Shown here: in pieces, positions 35,912 to 45,031 of the stretch
Layout: the number at the start of each line of letters is the position of its first letter
Numbering within the stretch: the stretch's first letter is position 1
From: Psychrobacter okhotskensis
GTDB lineage: Bacteria > Pseudomonadota > Gammaproteobacteria > Pseudomonadales > Moraxellaceae
Reading direction: 5' to 3'
DNA length: 49,043 nucleotides
Assembly: GCF_013248965.1 (NCBI RefSeq)
Contig: NZ_JABRVQ010000026.1
Coordinates: 1-49,043 of the forward strand
The notes under the pieces: model-generated
Databases searched by the model: none
What the model saw: only the letters and a program-made list of their open reading frames with translations
What the model was told of the DNA's origin: nothing
Program-made: the position numbers and the translations under genes

Positions 35912-37330
35912 TTATGATTGCATAAAGCTGTCTAATACGACTTTCATTGCCGACAGTTTACGCTGAATCTCTAAGTACTCATCGGCTGGGTTTGAGTCGT
36001 AAACGTTACCGCCGCAAGTTTGGGCGTAGGCAGACTCGCCATTGATAAACAGACTGCGAATAGGAATGGCAAAGATACAATCACCATTAAAATTGAACGA
36101 GCCTAATGCACCGCCATAAGCACCGCGACCATCTGGCTCAAGCTCATTAATCACCTTAATGGCTTCTACTTTAGGTGCGCCTGATAGCGTACCAGCAGGG
36201 AAGTTGCTGGCAAGCGCACTAAACATATCTTCGTTAGGATGCAGGATACCAACGATTTCAGAAGAGATATGCTGTACGTGAGAGAAGCGTTTGATGTCCA
36301 TCAAGCTACGTACTTTTACCGTACCAAATCGTGCCACACGGCCAATATCATTGCGATGCAAATCGACTAGCATGTTGTGCTCGGCAATCTCTTTGTCATC
36401 GTTGAGCAAGGCGCGGGCAAGCTTACGGTCTTCGATCACATCTGCACCGCGCTTGGCAGTCCCTGCTAGCGGATAGGTTTCCATTTCACCCTGGCGCAAG
36501 CGAAATAGCAGCTCAGGAGAAGCGCCAATAATGCACTGCTGCGCAAATTTCATAAAGTACATGTGCGGTGATGGATTGACAGCGCGCAGTTTTTCATAAA
36601 TCGGCATTTTGTCACCGGCAATACGATATTTAGATTTAAAGCCTACCTCGCACTGAAAAATACGCCCAGCGATGATGTCTTCTTTGACTTGCATGACGAC
36701 ATTGGCATGCTCTTCTTGGCTCATGCCATCACCTAAAAATTCAACACTAGGCGCTTCATAGCTAGGCGTTGGCTCATCGAGTAGGGCTTTGATTTGCTCG
36801 ATGCGGTTTTCTTGTTGAGCAGTTGGGTAATAAAAGTAAAAGATTTCCCCGGTCATCTTATCCAGCGTCAATCCATCTAGATACACGCCAAACTTAAATG
36901 GCTCAAAGTCTTCACTGGCTTTTGCATTGAGACTAGGTTCAAAGAAATTCACGCAGTCATAACCCAAATACCCGACCAGACCACCGCTTTGATCACGGGC
37001 AATAACATGCTGCGGAGTTATGTCACGCAGCAGTTGATAAGGGTTGTCGGTTTGATAATGGCTTGTCTCAGCGGTTTTATTATCCGTGATAGCGAGCGTA
37101 TTACGGTCTAATGCGGCGATAGTGGTCACAGGGTCAAAACCGATGGCGTGATGACGTGAAATATGACTGTCTTCACCCAATGACTCGAGCAAATAACAGG
37201 TGTCGAAAGCGCTTTCGATGCGTTTGAATAGCGCAAAAAAATCGATATCTTGCGTGAGCTTGATACGTTGTGGTTTGCTTGGGATATCGATAGGTGCAGG
37301 TTGGGTATGTATGGGCGTACTAGCAGTCAT
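35912..37330 (-). CDS. trpE: Anthranilate synthase component I
   Basis: This enzyme (472 aa) makes anthranilate from chorismate, the committed step to tryptophan. The tryptophan feedback motif is LLESLG near residue 52. The chorismate-utilising domain carries FQCEVGFKSKYR, YPLAGTAKRGAD, DLHRNDIGRVARFG, FPAGTLSGAPKVEA and AYAQTCGGNVYDS. I start at ATG 37330; a further in-frame TTG upstream is not needed. It follows trpR by 87 bases. trpD and trpC are not in the window downstream of trpG. Confidence 0.94.
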   Translation of the reverse strand: MTASTPIHTQPAPIDIPSKPQRIKLTQDIDFFALFKRIESAFDTCYLLESLGEDSHISRHHAIGFDPVTTIAALDRNTLAITDNKTAETSHYQTDNPYQLLRDITPQHVIARDQSGGLVGYLGYDCVNFFEPSLNAKASEDFEPFKFGVYLDGLTLDKMTGEIFYFYYPTAQQENRIEQIKALLDEPTPSYEAPSVEFLGDGMSQEEHANVVMQVKEDIIAGRIFQCEVGFKSKYRIAGDKMPIYEKLRAVNPSPHMYFMKFAQQCIIGASPELLFRLRQGEMETYPLAGTAKRGADVIEDRKLARALLNDDKEIAEHNMLVDLHRNDIGRVARFGTVKVRSLMDIKRFSHVQHISSEIVGILHPNEDMFSALASNFPAGTLSGAPKVEAIKVINELEPDGRGAYGGALGSFNFNGDCIFAIPIRSLFINGESAYAQTCGGNVYDSNPADEYLEIQRKLSAMKVVLDSFMQS

Positions 37331-37417
37331 AATAAAGTCCAAAATGGTTCAAATATGTGTCAATCAACAATTAATAAAGTAATGAGTAAAAGGGTAGACG
37401 GTATTGGGATCGGTGTT

Positions 37418-37693
37418 CTAAGCGCGTTCTCTATGGGTCGCAAGCAATGCACTCACATCGTGGCTGTGCATGGCTCTAGCACCGCGAGAGACAGTCGCGA
37501 TACCAACGCCTAGTTGCTCAGAGATGTCACGCTGCGTGATACCTCGATCAAGCAAGTCAAAGATACGAATACGGTTAGCAATGTCGTGCTGCTCTTTATC
37601 CGTCAGCAGGGCACTGAGTAGCTTTTCAATCTCTTTGCTATCAGTACAGTTTGCCAGATGACTCAGTAAGCTGTGATAAGGGTCAGTACTCAT
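37418..37693 (-). CDS. trpR: Trp operon repressor TrpR
   Basis: The 91-residue protein is the helix-turn-helix repressor that binds DNA when loaded with tryptophan. The helix-turn-helix is QRDISEQLGVGIATVSRGARA (given here as ISEQLGVGIATVSRG), with ANRIRIFDLLDRG before it; the two arginines contacting tryptophan in E. coli TrpR (R54, R84) are matched by the Arg of NRIRI and of SRG. It is somewhat shorter than E. coli TrpR (108 aa), lacking the N-terminal arm. It lies first in the trpR-trpE-trpG order, behind a promoter with a TrpR operator, so it should repress itself and the biosynthetic genes together. Confidence 0.9.
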   Translation of the reverse strand: MSTDPYHSLLSHLANCTDSKEIEKLLSALLTDKEQHDIANRIRIFDLLDRGITQRDISEQLGVGIATVSRGARAMHSHDVSALLATHRERA

Positions 37694-37768
37694 AATTTAT
37701 CGTCTTATAATCAGTCGTCTTAATCAAAAATAGCCAGGGTAGCCATGAAGCTCTCGGCTTGTATCAGC

Positions 37769-37797
37769 ATTCTAGTACAGTAGTACAAGAAATACAA
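37769..37797 (-). promoter_or_regulatory. trpR-trpE-trpG promoter with TrpR operator
   Basis: On the minus strand, TTGTAT (37792-37797) and TAGAAT (37769-37774) are separated by 17 bases. Covering the spacer and -10 is TGTACTACTGTACTAGAAT (37769-37787), which agrees with the enterobacterial trp operator consensus TGTACTAGTTAACTAGTAC at 14 of 19 positions, including both half-site cores. Bound repressor would exclude RNA polymerase. Confidence 0.75.
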
Positions 37798-38023
37798 GTG
37801 ATGAGCTAAGTTAATAGCAGCCTGCTATAGACGTGATGAGTTTCTACGCCTTATCGCATATAGCCTTAATAGTTATTCAGACTCATGCTGAATAACATAT
37901 TTACAGTTAGTATCGAAGCATTTTTGCGCTTTGTCAGCATATTAAAAGCTAAAATTGAGGATTTATTATATTAATTATTGCCAAATTGTTAATACTTCGT
38001 TATTATGCCTCTCATTATTTAAA

Positions 38024-38038
38024 CGCTAATTATTATCA
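38024..38038. promoter_or_regulatory. Fur-box-like palindrome upstream of the TonB-dependent receptor
   Basis: CGCTAAT-T-ATTATCA reads on the other strand as TGATAAT-A-ATTAGCG, a 7-1-7 Fur-type site with one perfect half. It lies 155 bases before the receptor start, within reach of its promoter. Confidence 0.5.
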
Positions 38039-38192
38039 TTAACATTAATCATGTTATTCGCACGATGAGTTAAGTGTTTTAAGGTATTTAATCTTCTGGT
38101 GGGCACTATTTTAAAGGTTGTTTGACGATAGCCTTTAAAAATAATTCTAAAAATTCTAATTTCTGACAGTAAACAAAGTGAGTAAATGTGTT

Positions 38193-40280
38193 ATGCGCGA
38201 AGTAAAGTTATCTAGTCAATTGACAGTATTGTCTATCGGTGTCGCCGCTGTATTGTGGACGCAAGCTGCCAGTGCCGCAACGGCAGCAGATATGCCAAAC
38301 ACGACATTGCAGACTATTACTGTAACAGCAAATAGCTCAGTACGTGACGCTGTACAAGAAGACTCTGTCTACATAGATGACTACACCCCAGCTGCACAAG
38401 CCAGCCATTTGAGCGATTTTCTGGACGTTGTACCAGGAGTGAGCGTGGGCGGTACCTCATCGGTCAACCAACGTATTCGTGTACGTGGTCTTGATGATAC
38501 CAATCTAAAAGTAACAATTGATGGCGCACGTCAAGAAGGCGCATTGTTCTACCATATGGGTGATGTCACTATTGATCCAGATCTGCTAAAACAAGCAGAA
38601 GTATCAGTGGGCAATAACTCAGTGACGCTAGGCAATGATGCTATCGGCGGTGCGGTTGCTTTTGAGACAGTCGACGCGGCAGATTTACTCAAGCCAGGTC
38701 AAAAGGTAGGTGCTAAGCTGCATACAGGTTATGCTAGCAACAATGATGAACTGCTAACTTCTGCCACTGTATATGGTGCGCCAACAGAAAATATTGATTT
38801 ACTGGCTTATTATGGCAAACGCAATGCGGACGCTGGTGAAGACGGTAAAGGCCGTAAAATCCAAACGGAAGACAGCGAAGGCGAAAACATCCTATTAAAA
38901 GCTGGTGCTTATGTCGGCAGTGATCATCATGTAGGCGCTAGCTTTAGCCGTACCGAAAACAAAGGCAAATTCCCATTACGTCCAGATTTTCCTGCTGGTG
39001 GCTGGAACCCAATCATCCCGCAGGAAGTCAAACGTGATACCTATGCGCTTGACTACACATATAGTCCTGCCAACCAATTGGTTAATGTAGACGCTAATGT
39101 ATATCAGACTAGCACGCAGATTTTGCGTAACTCTGATGGCGAACCTGGGTTTGAGTTTGATGCAGAAGTCCAAACCACAGGCGCAAAAGTACAAAACACC
39201 AGTATCATCGATAGCAGTATCATCAATGGTGTGCCAGGGGTTCATAAGTTCATCGCTGGAGTTGAGCATTACAAAAAAGAATCTGAGATGACACGCGACT
39301 TTGGTAATGCGAGCACCGATGAAGCAACCAATACGTCTGTATATCTAGAAGACCAGTGGCAAATGGGTAAGCTTAGCTTAACGCCAGGCGTCCGTTATGA
39401 CCGTTATGAGTCTCCAGAGTATGTATCTGCTGGCAAGACTTACGACAATGTCGTTGGCGCATTGGCTGCTAGCTATGAGATTGCACCGCGCACCCAGCTA
39501 TTTGCGAGCTATACGCAGTTATTTAATGGTCCAGATCTTAGTCAAGCGATCTTTAATTCCGACGGTGTTGATACCTATGTGAACAATGACCTAAAAGCAG
39601 AAGAAGGTGATAATGCAGAAGTCGGTATTGCGACAACGCTGCGTGGTTTGACCATGGCTGATGACTCTTTAAAACTGAGTGCTAAGTACTTTGAAACCAA
39701 TATCGAAAACTATATTGAGTTCGTACGTGCAGGTGGCAGTAGAACTGGTATGAATTGTACCACTGGGCAACTAGGTACAAGTGCTGCCCCTGAAGCCTGC
39801 CAAGGTGTCATCAATAATGATGAAGATTTCAAAATCAAAGGTGTAGAGCTATCAGCCGATTATCGCGCAGATAACTTCAACATGGGTCTAAGCTATGCTC
39901 GTGCACGTAGCAAAGGCGAAGATACAGGTTACAATATCTCTTCTGTCAGTGGCAGTGGCTCTGAGTCTGGCGATAAGTACATGGTCAACTTGGGTTACGC
40001 TCCAACCAATACTACTGAGCTTGGCTGGCGCAGTACTTATGTCGCCGATGTGACACCGAATACCGCTGGTGATGACAACGAAAAACCAGGCTATGATGTG
40101 CACGATATCTTCATGACTTACACGCCAACTCAAATCGAAGGTTTGAAGGCCACGCTAGGTGTATACAATATCTTTGATGAGACTTATGCAAGCCATGCGT
40201 CACGTAACTCTATCGATGATGCCTATACTGATTTTGAAATGGGACGTAATATCAAAACCTCTTTAACCTATCAGTTCTAA
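38193..40280 (+). CDS. TonB-dependent outer-membrane receptor, FetA/FrpB-like
   Basis: This outer-membrane transporter has 695 residues from ATG 38193; a GTG at 38178 is also possible. A signal peptide ends near AASA. The TonB box is QTITVTA. The plug domain runs from about residue 45 to 160 and includes NQRIRVRGLDD and DVTIDPDLLKQAEV; ETVDAADLL follows. The barrel ends in the terminal phenylalanine (TSLTYQF) required for assembly. The DPDLLK...VDAADLL pattern is shared with neisserial FetA/FrpB and with haem receptors. A ferric siderophore is more likely given the FecBCDE-type importer next door, but haem is not excluded. Confidence 0.88.
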   Translation: MREVKLSSQLTVLSIGVAAVLWTQAASAATAADMPNTTLQTITVTANSSVRDAVQEDSVYIDDYTPAAQASHLSDFLDVVPGVSVGGTSSVNQRIRVRGLDDTNLKVTIDGARQEGALFYHMGDVTIDPDLLKQAEVSVGNNSVTLGNDAIGGAVAFETVDAADLLKPGQKVGAKLHTGYASNNDELLTSATVYGAPTENIDLLAYYGKRNADAGEDGKGRKIQTEDSEGENILLKAGAYVGSDHHVGASFSRTENKGKFPLRPDFPAGGWNPIIPQEVKRDTYALDYTYSPANQLVNVDANVYQTSTQILRNSDGEPGFEFDAEVQTTGAKVQNTSIIDSSIINGVPGVHKFIAGVEHYKKESEMTRDFGNASTDEATNTSVYLEDQWQMGKLSLTPGVRYDRYESPEYVSAGKTYDNVVGALAASYEIAPRTQLFASYTQLFNGPDLSQAIFNSDGVDTYVNNDLKAEEGDNAEVGIATTLRGLTMADDSLKLSAKYFETNIENYIEFVRAGGSRTGMNCTTGQLGTSAAPEACQGVINNDEDFKIKGVELSADYRADNFNMGLSYARARSKGEDTGYNISSVSGSGSESGDKYMVNLGYAPTNTTELGWRSTYVADVTPNTAGDDNEKPGYDVHDIFMTYTPTQIEGLKATLGVYNIFDETYASHASRNSIDDAYTDFEMGRNIKTSLTYQF

Positions 40281-40303
40281 TTGCACTGCTATTGGTAATG
40301 TTC

Positions 40304-40342
40304 AAAAAGTCAGCTGTCTTTATATGAGAGCTGGCTTTTTTA
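40304..40342 (+). terminator. Terminator after the TonB-dependent receptor
   Basis: A 12-bp stem, AAAAAGTCAGCT / AGCTGGCTTTTT with one G-T wobble, is followed by T. It separates the receptor from the PepSY-TM gene. Confidence 0.8.
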
Positions 40343-40434
40343 TTGTCAGTAAATGGTGAAGTATGTGATAGCAATCATGCAAAATCTCTTTTAAATACTA
40401 ATAAAAATAACCAATGAATAAAGAATCAAGACTA

Positions 40435-41835
40435 ATGACCTCTCTTTCATTTAATGTGCGCCAAACCTGCCTATGGATCCATCGTTATACCGGACTTGCG
40501 ATGGCCGCTTTTTTAATTATCACTGGTGTCACAGGTATGCTACTGGCATTCCATAGCGAGCTTGATGATATGTTCAATCATGAGCTGACCCATATTGAAG
40601 CGCAACAAACGCCGCCACTGTCGATTGCCGCGCTGCATGACAAGGTAATTGCTACTTATCCAAAACAGACATTTTCGAGCATGCCAACCTCGATAGCACC
40701 TGATAGAGCCGCGGTATTTTCGGTAGATAGAATGCGTGGCCCCCAAGCAAAATCTCAGCCTAAAGCCCCTTTTCAAGAAGTGTATATCGACCCCTTTAGC
40801 GGTGAGATTATCGGTACGCGAGATAAGGATGAATGGGCATGGCGTAATGCCATGTGGAAGGTGTTTTGGCTACACCGCGATCTGTTGATGGGTGATATCG
40901 GCAAATTAATACTGGGTATGGTGGCGTTAATTTGGACAATTAATTGTTTCATCGGCTTTTATTTAACCTTCCCAAGAGCGCTTAAGTTTAGTAAAGCCAA
41001 TCAAGATATTCATAAAAAGACCACTAGAAAAAAACGCGCTTCATTCGTGAAGCGTTGGCTACCGGCTTGGAAAATTCGCCGTAAAACCAATACTTTTAAA
41101 TTCAATTATGATGTGCATCAAGCGTTCGGGTTATGGCTGTGGCTGATGCTATTGGTCATTGCATGGTCGAGTGTCGGTTTTAACTTAAGATCAGTTTATC
41201 AGCCTGTTATGCAAGCAGCGGTAGGGCTTGAGCCAAGAGAAGGGCGACCCACAGCCAAAGCAAGCAGCGAACCAAATTCTAAACCTGAAGCTCAGACTGC
41301 ATTAAAGCTTGGTCGTAGTGCAGAACAAATGAATGGGGCAGATGACACATTAGCCATAATCTCGCCGTTCAATGAACCACTTAGGGATGACAATATACAT
41401 GCTCACGTCGTTACCAAGTCCAATAGCATTGCTTATTTAAGCAGGCAGGCCGAGATAGCCGCACAAGAAAATGGCGTCAGTGTCCAGCAGCTATTGGGCA
41501 TACGCTGGGTAGACGAAGACGAACAATGGCAAATGCGCTTTAAAACGGATAAGGATATTGGTACTCACGGCGGTGCTTCCTCTATCACTATCGATGCCGC
41601 AACAGGTAACGTTGCACGTGTTAATTTTGGTTATCAAAGCTCATTTGGTAATAAGACAGACCAATGGCTCTCAACATTGCACATGGGGCATATCAGTCAC
41701 GGTATCGGTCATGTGCTATATCAAATATTTTTAGCATTGATTGGATTAGCGGTCGCGGTTTTGTCCGGTACGGGTGGCTATTTATGGTGGAGAAGTCGCC
41801 AACAACGTTTAAAGATTCTGCAAAAATTAAGATAA
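40435..41835 (+). CDS. PepSY-TM (PiuB-like) iron-associated membrane protein
   Basis: The 466-residue inner-membrane protein has the PepSY-associated TM layout. A first helix follows CLWIHRYTGLAMAAFLIITG, a large periplasmic part has QEVYIDPFSGEIIGTRD, and further helices include MWKVFWLHRDLLMG, AFGLWLWLMLLVIAWSSVG and a C-terminal helix near 435-455. Conserved histidines in WIHRYTG, WLHRDL and LHMGHISHG suggest haem or metal coordination. Relatives accompany siderophore receptors and some reduce the ferric siderophore in the periplasm. I use ATG 40435; an in-frame ATG lies 21 bases upstream. It converges with the importer genes, leaving 17 bases between the stops. Confidence 0.82.
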   Translation: MTSLSFNVRQTCLWIHRYTGLAMAAFLIITGVTGMLLAFHSELDDMFNHELTHIEAQQTPPLSIAALHDKVIATYPKQTFSSMPTSIAPDRAAVFSVDRMRGPQAKSQPKAPFQEVYIDPFSGEIIGTRDKDEWAWRNAMWKVFWLHRDLLMGDIGKLILGMVALIWTINCFIGFYLTFPRALKFSKANQDIHKKTTRKKRASFVKRWLPAWKIRRKTNTFKFNYDVHQAFGLWLWLMLLVIAWSSVGFNLRSVYQPVMQAAVGLEPREGRPTAKASSEPNSKPEAQTALKLGRSAEQMNGADDTLAIISPFNEPLRDDNIHAHVVTKSNSIAYLSRQAEIAAQENGVSVQQLLGIRWVDEDEQWQMRFKTDKDIGTHGGASSITIDAATGNVARVNFGYQSSFGNKTDQWLSTLHMGHISHGIGHVLYQIFLALIGLAVAVLSGTGGYLWWRSRQQRLKILQKLR

Positions 41836-41852
41836 AACTGATGTTTATACCT

Positions 41853-42623
41853 TTAAACTGTATCTATAATTACTGGCCGACCTTGGTGATTTAATACCGT
41901 CACATCAACGTTATATAAATCTTTCATCGTCTCTTGGGTGATGACATCGGCAGGTTTACCAACTGCCATTACTTTACCTGCTTTCATGGTGACCACCGTA
42001 TCGGCAAATTGCGCCGCTTGATTGATATCATGCAGGACGATGACCACGGTTTTTTGCTGGCTATGACTCAACTCGCGCAGCTCACGCATCAAGCGACCAG
42101 CGTGGTACATATCCAGATTATTCAGCGGCTCATCAAGCAAGAGATATGGCGTATCTTGGCAGACAATCATCGCAATCAGCACGCGTTGCCGTTGCCCACC
42201 AGACAATGTTGACAAGAAGCGCTCGGCTAATGGCTCAAGCTCAAAGCGTTCGATAATATCTTGTACTTTTTGCTCATCGTTTGCGGTTGGTTGCCCCTGA
42301 TGATAGGGGTAGCGCCCAAACATCAGCAGCTCATGCACACGCAGTCGCCCTTGTACTTGATTGTCTTGTCCGAGCATCGCTACTGTCTTAGACAAGGTTC
42401 GCGCATGACAGCTAACAATATCACGTTCCTCATTATCTACCGCAAAACTTACCTGTCCTGACTGTAGCGGTTGCAAGCGTGCCATCACCGAAAATAAGGT
42501 CGATTTACCTGCGCCATTGGGGCCAATTAAAGCAATCACTTGTGAGGGTGGTAAAGACAAGGTAATGTCATGCAGGATTTGTTGTTTGCCAATATGGTGG
42601 GAGATATTATCTAGTTTAATCAT
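41853..42623 (-). CDS. Ferric siderophore ABC transporter ATPase (FecE-like)
   Basis: The 256-residue ATPase has Walker A GPNGAGKSTLF, signature LSGGQRQRVLIAM, Walker B YLLLDEPLNNLD and switch histidine in IVLHDINQAAQFAD. The ALIGPNGAGKSTL start and the HDINQA pattern are typical of the iron-chelate/B12 class (FecE, FepC, CeuD). It is the last gene of the minus-strand importer operon, 58 bases after the second permease. Confidence 0.92.
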   Translation of the reverse strand: MIKLDNISHHIGKQQILHDITLSLPPSQVIALIGPNGAGKSTLFSVMARLQPLQSGQVSFAVDNEERDIVSCHARTLSKTVAMLGQDNQVQGRLRVHELLMFGRYPYHQGQPTANDEQKVQDIIERFELEPLAERFLSTLSGGQRQRVLIAMIVCQDTPYLLLDEPLNNLDMYHAGRLMRELRELSHSQQKTVVIVLHDINQAAQFADTVVTMKAGKVMAVGKPADVITQETMKDLYNVDVTVLNHQGRPVIIDTV

Positions 42624-42681
42624 AATCGTCTTATTTTAAAAAATCTTAGGGCTTTCTTTGTTAACAGTATCAGCTAAGCGG

Positions 42682-43767
42682 TCATACTGAACGGCGCTGG
42701 GACATAAATATCAATGCCAAGAACACGAGGCCACCTGCTAGCTCTATCACAACGGACAATACGCCTGCCATATCTAGCACTTGCTCAAAGAGTGTTTGAC
42801 CCAGTACCAGACAAATCATGGCAACCAAACTGACCAATATCAGCCGCTCAGTGTGATACATATGTCGTGCCATACGATTGGTCAGTGCACAAACCAATAG
42901 ACCAAAGAAAGTCACTGGGCCGACCAATGCGGTAGCCGTGGCGACTAGCACCGCGATAACAGTTAATAGGCCAAATGCCAGACGTTGATAGTTGATACCA
43001 AGGTTAATGGCTTGTGCTTGACCGAGCATCAGCACATCACACTGATAACGCCAGCGCCAGACAAACACCGCAGTGACAGCACAGATAAATAGACTAATAC
43101 CCAATAGCTGAGGATTGACGGTATTGAACTGTGCGTAGCTAGCAGACTGTACGACCACAAAATCATCAGGGTTAATCAGCCGTGCAATGAGTGCTGATAA
43201 ACTGCGGAACAACACCCCAAAGATAACGCCTACCAATATTAGCCGCGTCAAATCCTGACTGCTTTTAGAAAATAATAGCTTAAATAATAATAAAGATGCC
43301 CCAAACATCAGGACAATCTCTAGCGTGAACTTGGCAATAGGATCGAGACTGGTAAAACTAATCGCCCCTAAAAAGAAAACCAGTAAGCTCTGCAACAGAA
43401 CATAGAGTGAATCAAACCCGAGTAGAGAGGGCGTTAGAATTGGATTGTGAGTCAACGTCTGAAATAATAACGTCGACACGCCAATCGCATAGCCAACCAC
43501 CATTAGTGCCAGCAATTTTTTGCCGCGTAATGGTAGCGCAAAGTCCCAATAGCCATTGACATTGAGTGTCATAAACAAGGTCATCGAGATAATTAGAATA
43601 ATAGCTGCTATAGATTTTGGATGGGCAACTATCCATGCCCAAAGCTTTGCCAAATGACATTGTGCAGCGGCTGAATACTGACCATCTGTTGAAGATGAGT
43701 TATCTATCGCTGTGCTGGTTTTGGTAGCACCAGTCTTGGTAGAAGTAAGCTTAGTTGATGAGAACAT
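42682..43767 (-). CDS. Ferric siderophore ABC transporter permease (FecD-like)
   Basis: This FecCD-family permease (361 aa) has eight to ten membrane helices after a polar Ser/Thr-rich N-terminus of about 45 residues. Typical segments are RGKKLLALMVVGYAIGVSTL near residue 80, QTLTHNPILTPSLLGFDSLY and the late VGPVTFFGLLVCALTNRMAR. It pairs with the second permease gene to form the heteromeric channel. The Ser/Thr-rich head (TSTKTGATKTSTA) is not part of the family fold. Confidence 0.9.
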   Translation of the reverse strand: MFSSTKLTSTKTGATKTSTAIDNSSSTDGQYSAAAQCHLAKLWAWIVAHPKSIAAIILIISMTLFMTLNVNGYWDFALPLRGKKLLALMVVGYAIGVSTLLFQTLTHNPILTPSLLGFDSLYVLLQSLLVFFLGAISFTSLDPIAKFTLEIVLMFGASLLLFKLLFSKSSQDLTRLILVGVIFGVLFRSLSALIARLINPDDFVVVQSASYAQFNTVNPQLLGISLFICAVTAVFVWRWRYQCDVLMLGQAQAINLGINYQRLAFGLLTVIAVLVATATALVGPVTFFGLLVCALTNRMARHMYHTERLILVSLVAMICLVLGQTLFEQVLDMAGVLSVVIELAGGLVFLALIFMSQRRSV

Positions 43768-43863
43768 ACAAAAATCCTATGGTGCCAAGCTTATCTAATA
43801 AGGCAAAAAATGAACGACGGTAAGTGAGTGTTGAAAACTAATACACAGTTAGTGAACATAGTG

Positions 43864-44949
43864 CTACTGCTCAGCTGGCGCTCGTAATAACAGCCATAAA
43901 AACAGCACCGTACCAACCACACCAAAAATAGTGGCGACCGGCACTTCAAATGGATAGCGAATAGAGCGTCCGATAATGTCGCATAGCAGCACGGCTGAAG
44001 CACCAAGTAGGGCAACTGCTGGCAAGCTGCGACGTAACTTATCTCCCATTATGCGGCTCACAATGTTTGGCACGACCAGTCCAATAAAGGGAATCATGCC
44101 CACAGTCACGACCACGACAGCGCTCATCATGGCTACCATACCCACGCCAATCCAAGTAACCTGACGCTTACTAATACCTAAGTTTAAGGCGATATTGTCA
44201 CCCAAACCGACGATGGTCAGCTTGTCGGCAATAATATAAGCCAGCACACACAGTCCACCCGTTAGCCACAACAGCTCATAGCGCCCTGCCAATACGCCTG
44301 AAAAATCCCCAAACTGCCAAACACTAAGCATCTGTAGCGATTCGGTTTGATAGGCGATAAAGGTAGTGACGGCTTCAATAATGCCGCCAAAGACAATACC
44401 AATCAGTGGAATCATCAAAAAATCAGTGGGCGGAATACGGTGAATGAGCAGCATAAATAGCATCATGCCAAAAACGGCAGCGATGGTTGCCACGCCCATT
44501 TTGACAATGAGCGCACTGGCAGGGAACAGCAGACTGACTACCAGCAAACCAAGTGCAGCGCTCTGAGTCGCACCAACCATAGATGGCTCTACAAAGCGGT
44601 TTTTTAGTACTACTTGGATAATCATCCCAGCCACTGCCATCGCAATACCAGTCAAGATAATGGCGATGGTACGCGGTATACGGCTAACCAATAACAATGA
44701 GCTATCGGAGTTGGCACTCTGAGTCAGCAGGCTCTGCAAGATACCTGACCACGAAAAGTCAGCCACACCAATAGATAAGCTCAATAACACCAAAAGCCCC
44801 ATAAGAATGAGGCTTGCTGTATTGATGAACCACGGTGGTATGACAGTACGTCGATGTAACGCATTGCCAGTACCGCTTTGCCAGCTTGACGCTGATGGAG
44901 CAGTACTGGATTTGAGCCTAGCATGAGTACGGTGTGAAAATAACGACAT
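43864..44949 (-). CDS. Ferric siderophore ABC transporter permease (FecC-like)
   Basis: The second FecCD permease (361 aa) has a polar N-terminus of about 45 residues and then multiple helices. Conserved stretches are SRIPRTIAIILTGIAMAVAG near residue 90, VLKNRFVEPSMVGATQSAALG, LNLGISKRQVTWIG and VGMIPFIGLVVPNIVSRIMG. It starts 82 bases downstream of the binding-protein gene and precedes the other permease by 96 bases; gene order binding protein, permease, permease, ATPase matches fat/ceu-type systems. Confidence 0.9.
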   Translation of the reverse strand: MSLFSHRTHARLKSSTAPSASSWQSGTGNALHRRTVIPPWFINTASLILMGLLVLLSLSIGVADFSWSGILQSLLTQSANSDSSLLLVSRIPRTIAIILTGIAMAVAGMIIQVVLKNRFVEPSMVGATQSAALGLLVVSLLFPASALIVKMGVATIAAVFGMMLFMLLIHRIPPTDFLMIPLIGIVFGGIIEAVTTFIAYQTESLQMLSVWQFGDFSGVLAGRYELLWLTGGLCVLAYIIADKLTIVGLGDNIALNLGISKRQVTWIGVGMVAMMSAVVVVTVGMIPFIGLVVPNIVSRIMGDKLRRSLPAVALLGASAVLLCDIIGRSIRYPFEVPVATIFGVVGTVLFLWLLLRAPAEQ

Positions 44950-45031
44950 AATCTCTACTGGCTTAAAAATGAGCAGGGTTAACGGTAATAATTACCTACT
45001 TGAGCAATCATCGTTTGTCTAGAAAACGACA

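Larger units (their letters stand above)
37694..38192. other. 499-bp divergent spacer between trpR and the TonB receptor gene
   Basis: No gene. It contains the trpR promoter/operator (37769-37797) on the minus strand and a Fur-box-like palindrome (38024-38038) toward the receptor gene. The rest is AT-rich. Confidence 0.7.
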
